The position numbers and the translations under genes are program-made. A stretch of 21,685 nucleotides of DNA, taken from Gammaproteobacteria bacterium. Its GTDB lineage: Bacteria; Pseudomonadota; Gammaproteobacteria; Pseudomonadales; Azotimanducaceae. This document shows, piece after piece, positions 17,053-21,685 of the stretch. Below the pieces are notes generated by a model. It worked only from the letters and a program-made list of their open reading frames with translations, was not told where the DNA came from and did not search any database. The DNA lies in assembly GCA_002715785.1 (NCBI GenBank), contig PBAA01000003.1, positions 20,191 to 41,875 of the forward strand, read 5' to 3'. The stretch's first letter is position 1, and each line of letters begins with the position of its first letter.

Positions 17053-17103
17053 ATGAACGTTGACGGAATTAAGCAGGCAGATGCAACACTCGATTCGCGC
17101 TGA
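17053..17103 (+). CDS. short ORF with strong ribosome binding site, overlapping the M28-like gene in another frame
   Basis: ATG 17053 is placed 7 bases after GAGG (17042-17045), the best Shine-Dalgarno in this region. It encodes only 16 residues, MNVDGIKQADATLDSR, before TGA at 17101-17103. The M28-like gene runs through the same bases in the +1 frame. This could be a leader peptide, or the true N-terminus joined by a +1 frameshift at CGC-TGA-C, or an error in the sequence. Confidence 0.3.
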   Translation: MNVDGIKQADATLDSR

Positions 17104-18211
17104 CATAGCCGCGTGGGATGAGATATTAGACCACCGAACTGGTTCTTCTGGCGATACCGCGACGTCCGTTTGGCTCGCCGATGCGATCACGGCCGCCGGA
17201 GCAGTCCCCCATATTGATCATTTTTCTTTCAATCGACTTACACCGCAAAAGTGCTCCGTGACGATCGACGGGCTCTGTATCGATGGCGTCCCACTATTCG
17301 ATTGTTTGTTTTCACCGCACGTTGAAGCTCCGCTCAATCCCCTGGCAACGGGCAAGGGCATCGGCGTAACAACCTTTAGTCCAAATGCTCAACACCCCGG
17401 AACTCAAGCATTGCTCCAAGCTCGCGAGGGAAACCTGCATCAGGGCATCGTCGCTGTCTCCGAGGGCGGAACCGATGGACTATCCCTATTGAACGCCGAT
17501 CACTTTTCCCGCCCCTTCGGACCTCCTGTTTTGCAGGTTGATGGGTGCCATAAAGATAGCTTGATGAAAGCCGTTACCAGCGGACTCATCGGCTGCATGT
17601 CTTTCGATATCCATCAGCAATCGGCCGAGGCATCCAACGTTCAAACGACTATTCGGGGAACGGATGCGAGCCTCGCCCCTCTAGTGATCATGACCCCGAA
17701 AAGTGCTTGGTGGACCTGTACTGCAGAGCGTTCCGGCGGCATTGTCGCTTGGTTGGCTTGCATCCGATATTTTGCGCTCAACCCTCCGAGTCGGGACGTC
17801 CTATTCACCGCCAACACCGGTCACGAATTAGGTCACTCCGGTCTTGAACATTATCTGCGCGAGCAAAAGAATTTAGGTGCTACAGCTCATGCGTGGATTC
17901 ATCTAGGTGCAAATCTTGGGGCTGTCGACTCGATTCCCCGGTTTCAATTTTCGAACGAATACCTTGAAAATTTGGGTACCACTCACTTCGCGGCGTTCGA
18001 TATTCATCCGGGCTCATCTACGCCCATCGGCGTACGCCCTGGCGGTGAAGCTTGCAACATTTATGATGAAGGGGGGCAGTACCTCTCTCTGTTGGGATCT
18101 AACCGCTGGTTTCATCATCCCGACGACAGGTGGCCACACAGTATCGATTTGGATCGAACAATCCGAATAGCGGACGCCGTCGTTCGGATCGCGAAGGATC
18201 TCGCCGCTTGA
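17060..18211 (+). CDS. M28-like metallopeptidase-fold protein, function unknown
   Basis: A 383-residue protein resembling M28 aminopeptidases but with an unusual set of metal-site residues. Readable landmarks are T-P-K-S-A-W-W-T-C-T-A-E-R-S-G-G where M28 enzymes usually have GANDN-type segments, then T-A-N-T-G-H-E-L-G-H-S-G (about 253-264) in the position of the E-E-x-G-x-x-G loop, H-L-G-A-N-L-G and the C-terminal F-H-H-P-D-D. Several histidines and acids survive, yet the canonical H-x-D is not obvious, so activity is uncertain. The start is unclear: TTG 17060 is the earliest in frame, ATG 17081 is an alternative, and neither fits a strong Shine-Dalgarno. No signal peptide is visible. It converges on the cytochrome gene. 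Confidence 0.6.
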   Translation: MTELSRQMQHSIRADIAAWDEILDHRTGSSGDTATSVWLADAITAAGAVPHIDHFSFNRLTPQKCSVTIDGLCIDGVPLFDCLFSPHVEAPLNPLATGKGIGVTTFSPNAQHPGTQALLQAREGNLHQGIVAVSEGGTDGLSLLNADHFSRPFGPPVLQVDGCHKDSLMKAVTSGLIGCMSFDIHQQSAEASNVQTTIRGTDASLAPLVIMTPKSAWWTCTAERSGGIVAWLACIRYFALNPPSRDVLFTANTGHELGHSGLEHYLREQKNLGATAHAWIHLGANLGAVDSIPRFQFSNEYLENLGTTHFAAFDIHPGSSTPIGVRPGGEACNIYDEGGQYLSLLGSNRWFHHPDDRWPHSIDLDRTIRIADAVVRIAKDLAA

Positions 18212-18236
18212 GTCTCCAACGAGACGTACGTCCGCG

Positions 18237-18578
18237 TTAGAGCGTTCCCGCCTCACGTGCTTGGTCGCGAACCGCATTAAGCATGTAATCCACGGAAGCT
18301 GCCAGTTCCTCATCCGAACAGGAGTTACACAATCCCCTGATGGGCATCGCGGGGGGGATCCCGTCAATCACGCTCTGCAACAATGCTTCCCTGCCTTTGT
18401 CGAGTCGCGGAGCCCAAGCTTGCAAATCTCCAAGCGAAGGAGCGCCCGCGACGCCCCCTTGGTGACAAGAAAAACAATATCGAAGATAGGTTTCTTCACC
18501 AACGTCAGTTTCTGCTTGTTCGATGGATTCCCCGCAACCTCCAAACAGCAATGGCATCAACAGATACGCCCGTCTCAC
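18237..18578 (-). CDS. small c-type cytochrome (c5-like), predicted lipoprotein
   Basis: A monohaem electron carrier, probably anchored to the inner or outer face of the periplasm. The preferred start is GTG 18578, giving 113 residues; a TTG at 18629 would add 17 residues that spoil the signal sequence. The N-terminus M-R-R-A-Y-L-L-M-P-L-L-F-G-G-C is a good lipoprotein signal with Cys15 as lipidation site, although the lipobox has Phe at -3. The haem motif CFSCH is at 35-39, and Met78 is the likely axial ligand (IPPAMP). Two extra cysteines, Cys84 and Cys87 (CNSC), are reminiscent of cytochrome c5. It lies divergent from ahcY and convergent with the M28-like gene. Confidence 0.85.
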   Translation of the reverse strand: MRRAYLLMPLLFGGCGESIEQAETDVGEETYLRYCFSCHQGGVAGAPSLGDLQAWAPRLDKGREALLQSVIDGIPPAMPIRGLCNSCSDEELAASVDYMLNAVRDQAREAGTL

Positions 18579-18728
18579 AAACTCAACTCGAGTCAAACCG
18601 TATCCAGCACGGTGGAAAACGCCGGACAATACGCATCCAACAACGTTTTGTCCAAAAATATCGTCGCGTTCAACTCAGGCAGCAACGCACCAATAAACAG
18701 TACCAACGAAACCCTGCGACGAACGATT

Positions 18729-18808
18729 ATCGAGGTACGAGAGACCATGCTAGGATGCCCGGCTCATCGGGGACCGGTTGGTCACATTGTCACGGCCTCG
18801 ATGGTCTC
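18729..18808 (+). promoter_or_regulatory. candidate structured RNA leader of ahcY (pseudoknot-capable)
   Basis: Two exact pairings interleave: ATCGAGG (18729-18735) with CCTCGAT (18796-18802), and GAGACCAT (18741-18748) with ATGGTCTC (18801-18808). Only AT at 18801-18802 is shared, so 7 and 6 base pairs could coexist in the order 1-2-1'-2'. Inside lie two small hairpins: CCCG/CGGG (18758-18771) and GACC/GGTC (18772-18783). The element ends 25 bases before the ahcY ATG, where GCGA (18811-18814) and TCGC (18830-18833) could mask the ribosome binding site. The known SAH riboswitch consensus core is absent. This is inference by eye, and energy or conservation was not computed. The rest of the 255-base gap to the cytochrome gene shows no clear promoter. 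Confidence 0.45.
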
Positions 18809-18833
18809 AAGCGAAATAAGAGTTGGACATCGC

Positions 18834-20195
18834 ATGGCTGACTACAAAGTGGCCGATATCCGATTGGCGGATTTCGGGAACAAAGAAATTGCCCTAGCAG
18901 AGAATGAAATGCCGGCACTGATGGCACTTCGACGCAAATACGCGCCGCAAAAGCCATTGGATGGCGCCAAGATCATTGGGTGTATTCACATGACCATCCA
19001 GACAGCCGTGCTGATTCGTACTCTCCTCGAGCTTGGAGCAGTAGTCCGCTGGTCGTCTTGCAATATCTTTTCCACACAAGATCATGCGGCCGCCGCCATG
19101 GCCCAGGACGGCGTGCCCGTGTTCGCGTGGAAAGGCGAAACGGAAGAAGAATACGATTGGTGCGTTGAACAAACCATCCTCGCTAACGATAAACCGTGGG
19201 ACGCAAACCTCCTGCTCGATGACGGGGGAGATCTGACCAAGATGATCCACGAAAAATATCCCGCAATGCTTGATCACATCCACGGAATTAGCGAAGAAAC
19301 CACGACCGGTGTCCACAGGCTCGTCGAGATGCTTGAAAACACTGAACTAAAAGTTCCTGCGATCAACGTCAACGACTCCGTGACCAAGTCAAAAAATGAC
19401 AACCGATACGGTTGCCGGCATAGCCTCAATGACGCAATCAAACGCGGCACGGATATGCTGATGGCTGGTAAGCGAGCACTCGTCATAGGTTATGGCGATG
19501 TCGGTAAAGGCTCATCGGCGAGTCTTAGGCAGGAGGGAATGATCGTTCGGATCGTCGAGATCGATCCGATTTGTGCGATGCAAGCTTGTATGGACGGTTA
19601 CGAAGTAGTTTCTCCATACCTAGACGGCATCAACACAGGTAAATCTGCCGACATCGATCAAAGGCTTCTGGGCGAAACCGACGTTCTTGTTACCTGCACA
19701 GGCAACACCAACGTGTGCGACGCTGCAATGCTCGAAACGATCAAACCCGGAGCCATCGTCTGCAATATCGGCCATTTCGATAACGAAATCGATACTGCGT
19801 ACATGCGTCAATCTTGGCGGTGGGACAACGTTAAAGACCAAGTAGATCAGGTGTTTCGGAGCGAAAACCCCAACGATTACATCATTCTTTTGTCAGAGGG
19901 ACGGCTGGTAAACCTAGGCAATGCGATGGGGCACCCATCGCGTGTCATGGATGGTTCGTTCGCAAACCAGGTCCTCGCTCAAATGCATTTATACGAGCAA
20001 GGTTGGGCCAACCAACCCGTCGACCAACGCGCCCCTGTCAGTGTCGAGGTGCTGCCGAAAAAACTTGACGAAGAAGTTGCCCAGCTAATGGTCGAGGGAT
20101 TTGGCGGCGTCGTTACCCAACTTACCCAGAATCAAGCGAGCTACATTAGCGTAAGCACGGAAGGCCCGTTTAAACCGGATTCCTACAAGTATTGA
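18834..20195 (+). CDS. ahcY: adenosylhomocysteinase (S-adenosylhomocysteine hydrolase)
   Basis: This cytosolic NAD-dependent enzyme splits S-adenosylhomocysteine into adenosine and homocysteine, relieving product inhibition of methyltransferases. The frame is open from 18261, but the family N-terminus begins at ATG 18834 (M-A-D-Y-K-V-A-D), with TTGGA eight bases before; this gives 453 residues. Landmarks are H-M-T-I-Q-T with His52, LDDGGD with Asp130, S-E-E-T with Glu155, the KSKNDN segment (185-190; the third variable residue is commonly Phe), the NAD loop V-I-G-Y-G-D-V-G-K-G (217-226) and the C-terminal P-F-K-P-D-S-Y-K-Y. All catalytic positions appear intact. It is likely expressed alone, with regulation possibly through the structured leader just upstream. 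Confidence 0.97.
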   Translation: MADYKVADIRLADFGNKEIALAENEMPALMALRRKYAPQKPLDGAKIIGCIHMTIQTAVLIRTLLELGAVVRWSSCNIFSTQDHAAAAMAQDGVPVFAWKGETEEEYDWCVEQTILANDKPWDANLLLDDGGDLTKMIHEKYPAMLDHIHGISEETTTGVHRLVEMLENTELKVPAINVNDSVTKSKNDNRYGCRHSLNDAIKRGTDMLMAGKRALVIGYGDVGKGSSASLRQEGMIVRIVEIDPICAMQACMDGYEVVSPYLDGINTGKSADIDQRLLGETDVLVTCTGNTNVCDAAMLETIKPGAIVCNIGHFDNEIDTAYMRQSWRWDNVKDQVDQVFRSENPNDYIILLSEGRLVNLGNAMGHPSRVMDGSFANQVLAQMHLYEQGWANQPVDQRAPVSVEVLPKKLDEEVAQLMVEGFGGVVTQLTQNQASYISVSTEGPFKPDSYKY

Positions 20196-20239
20196 TGGGC
20201 GTTCACTTTTAGGCAGAAGGCCGTTGCCCGCCACTCTCG

Positions 20240-20713
20240 CTAGTACCGTCCTTCGAGTTTGGAGTGATCCCACGTTACGTAGCGTGTGGGGTTGAACTTC
20301 AGGACAACACGCTTTTGAGCAGTGGTACTTATTGCCTCGCGTAACGTCATCCTTTGGTCGTCCGATAGCGCCCTTCCACCAGCATTAATGTTGACCAACG
20401 TATCTCGTATCACATCCGGATCATCAATAACTTCAGCGGTTGCGTAGATCATAACGCCTTTCAGTTCAGCGTATTCTTCGCCACTCTCGACTAACAGCGT
20501 TGCCTTTGGATCTCGGCGCCAGTTGTAAACTTTCTGACTCTTCCCGAACGTCGTGCAATAAAGGCACCCCCCGTCATCTCGGTAAAACCACATCGGCATC
20601 GGGTGCGGATAGCCGTCTCGACCATTAGAAACGATGATCAGAGTCTTTTGATTAGTTAAATAATCTACGATCTCTGTTTCAGTAAGCTCGATTGATTCGC
20701 GTCGAGACGGCAT
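20240..20713 (-). CDS. pyridoxamine 5'-phosphate oxidase-fold (PNPOx-like) flavoprotein
   Basis: A 157-residue split-barrel protein of the PNPOx-like superfamily. The opening strand T-L-I-I-V-S-N-G-R-D-G-Y-P-H-P-M-P-M-W-F (about 24-43) is the characteristic flavin-binding edge, followed by the strand with L-Y-C-T-T-F-G-K-S-Q-K near 51-61 and N-W-R-R-D-P-K-A-T-L-L-V near 64-75. Such proteins bind FMN, F420, haem or other tetrapyrroles, so the name does not fix the reaction. It is too divergent to be called PdxH. AGGA lies 7 bases before the ATG. It sits 137 bases downstream of the CoA-transferase gene on the same strand, a gap without a clear promoter or terminator. Confidence 0.82.
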   Translation of the reverse strand: MPSRRESIELTETEIVDYLTNQKTLIIVSNGRDGYPHPMPMWFYRDDGGCLYCTTFGKSQKVYNWRRDPKATLLVESGEEYAELKGVMIYATAEVIDDPDVIRDTLVNINAGGRALSDDQRMTLREAISTTAQKRVVLKFNPTRYVTWDHSKLEGRY

Positions 20714-20850
20714 GGTTTTTCCTGTAACTAAGATTTAACTACGCGAGCTTCTAACACTCCTAATTCACGGGTCAACTGCGTATTTCAATCCCCTCACTGA
20801 ACGAACTCGCCAGAACGTCACTCCAATACGGGGTTTTTCTGCCCGACGAT

Positions 20851-21685
20851 TTACTTCCCAGCAAATTCAACTCGAATTGCATCACTGTGCTCACCTAGCG
20901 CTGGAATTCGAGTATCCCCTCTAACAACTCGACTCGCGTCCGGGTGCGCCGGCATATCGATTTTACCGGTCTCGCTTGCAACCCGAATTCGACGTAATTG
21001 CGGATGTTTCGACAATTCATCCAATCCGTTTACCGCGCCAAACGCGATGCGTGCGTCACTCAGCTGTCGTTCTAATTCCTTTCGACCTAGCGCCGCAAAA
21101 ACCTTTTGAACGATGGCATCCACTTGTTCGCGATGCTGCATTCGTGCTGAGTTGTCAATGTATTCGGGATCAGACGCAAGTTCCGGCTTGTTAAGTACTT
21201 TAGTTACCAGGTCGCTCCACTCACGTTCATTCTGTATGGAAATCACCAACGTCGCCCCATCTTTGGTCACAAATCCACCGTAGGGGGTAATCGAAGGATG
21301 TGCCAATCCCACACGATTGGGTCCCGTACCCCCATAGTCATATTGCAACAACGGCACGCTCATCCACTCCGCCATCACATCGAACAGCGATAGATGGATC
21401 GCGGTACCCCGCCCCGTCAGCTCTCGCCCGATTATCGCTTCATTGATCGCAAGCGCAGCGGAGACGCCTGTCGCGATGTCACAAACTGACACCCCCACAC
21501 GTCCATATTCACCCGGCGCACCGGAAACGGATACGAGCCCGCTTTCTGCTTGGACCAACAAATCGTATGCCTTCATGGTGGCGTAGGGACCTTTTTCGCC
21601 GTACCCGGAAATATCGCAGGTAATTAGTCGGGGGTGCTGAGTGCGCAAGTATGTTGAGCCAAGTCCCACTCGAGCCGCCGCACCA
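20851..21685 (-). CDS. CaiB/BaiF family CoA-transferase, C-terminal part (cut by window edge)
   Basis: The minus-strand frame remains open to the window edge. The visible 278 residues belong to a class III CoA-transferase, which moves CoA between carboxylic acids. It opens with G-A-A-A-R-V-G-L-G and then the strongly conserved C-D-I-S-G-Y-G-E-K-G-P-Y. Next come the Y-D-L-L-V-Q-A-E-S-G-L-V-S-V helix, the D-I-A-T-G-V-S-A-A segment and the G-R-G-T-A-I-H-L-S-L-F-D strand. The remaining N-terminal part, including the catalytic Asp region expected nearer the start, is outside the window. Substrate is unknown; family members act in carnitine, bile acid, oxalate and other acid metabolism. The GTG at 21669 is not its start. 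Confidence 0.92.
   Translation of the reverse strand, partial: GAAARVGLGSTYLRTQHPRLITCDISGYGEKGPYATMKAYDLLVQAESGLVSVSGAPGEYGRVGVSVCDIATGVSAALAINEAIIGRELTGRGTAIHLSLFDVMAEWMSVPLLQYDYGGTGPNRVGLAHPSITPYGGFVTKDGATLVISIQNEREWSDLVTKVLNKPELASDPEYIDNSARMQHREQVDAIVQKVFAALGRKELERQLSDARIAFGAVNGLDELSKHPQLRRIRVASETGKIDMPAHPDASRVVRGDTRIPALGEHSDAIRVEFAGK

Noticed and set aside
18261..18833. N-terminal extension of the ahcY frame back to 18261 (644 residues)
   Set aside because: The extension lies mostly antisense to the cytochrome gene, has no family similarity, and the normal adenosylhomocysteinase start is at 18834 with a ribosome binding site.
18721..18833. Canonical SAH riboswitch
   Set aside because: The conserved core (GAGGAGCGCTGC and CCCAGGCTCG) is not present; only the pairing order is similar, so I call it a candidate leader, not a known riboswitch.
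1..21685. tRNA genes, CRISPR arrays, insertion sequences or prophage genes
   Set aside because: No cloverleaf-like segment, no regularly spaced repeats, no transposase or integrase frame was seen by eye; a dedicated scan could still find something subtle.

Overview
The window comes from a bacterium of moderate GC (about half), most likely an aerobic proteobacterium and plausibly a marine or soil gammaproteobacterium. The reasons are an RND efflux pump with a periplasmic adaptor (Gram-negative envelope), a lipoprotein cytochrome c5-like protein, an S-adenosylhomocysteine hydrolase, and a rubrerythrin / Fe-S protein / DUF3501 trio typical of proteobacteria. The taxonomic call is an inference from gene content only. 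Genes are tightly packed, no intergenic stretch exceeds about 260 bases, and I saw no tRNA, rRNA, insertion sequence, prophage or CRISPR array.

Layout. Bases 1-2880 (minus): a two-gene RND efflux system, adaptor then permease; the permease runs off the left edge. Bases 3015-7315 (minus): an ileS-led cluster (type 2 isoleucyl-tRNA synthetase, a YfcG/YghU-type glutathione transferase, a doubtful small ORF, a NIPSNAP protein). Bases 7548-9729 (plus): a luciferase-like flavin oxidoreductase and an MFS transporter. Bases 9836-10711 (minus): an alpha/beta hydrolase. Bases 10798-11385 (plus): type 1 isopentenyl-diphosphate isomerase, possibly leaderless. Bases 11411-13046 (minus): an EamA transporter followed by an enoyl-CoA hydratase-like protein. 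Bases 13248-15639 (plus): single-domain rubrerythrin, a strong intrinsic terminator, a two-cluster Fe-S protein and DUF3501. Bases 15662-16879 (minus): a sulfotransferase-family protein. Bases 17060-18211 (plus): an M28-like protein with a confused start region. Bases 18237-18578 (minus): a small cytochrome c lipoprotein. Bases 18834-20195 (plus): ahcY, preceded by a leader that can form a pseudoknot. Bases 20240-21685 (minus): a PNPOx-fold flavoprotein and a CaiB/BaiF CoA-transferase cut by the right edge.

Most genes are housekeeping or general metabolism (translation, isoprenoid synthesis, methyl-cycle recycling, CoA chemistry, detoxification). The points most worth a second look are the ahcY leader, whose strand order resembles the SAH riboswitch but whose sequence lacks the known core; the rubrerythrin / Fe-S / DUF3501 redox module with a terminator ending five bases before the second start codon; the HHGN variant of the HIGH motif in the synthetase; and the possible +1 frameshift at the start of the M28-like gene. 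Nothing here is clearly a new defence or mobile system.
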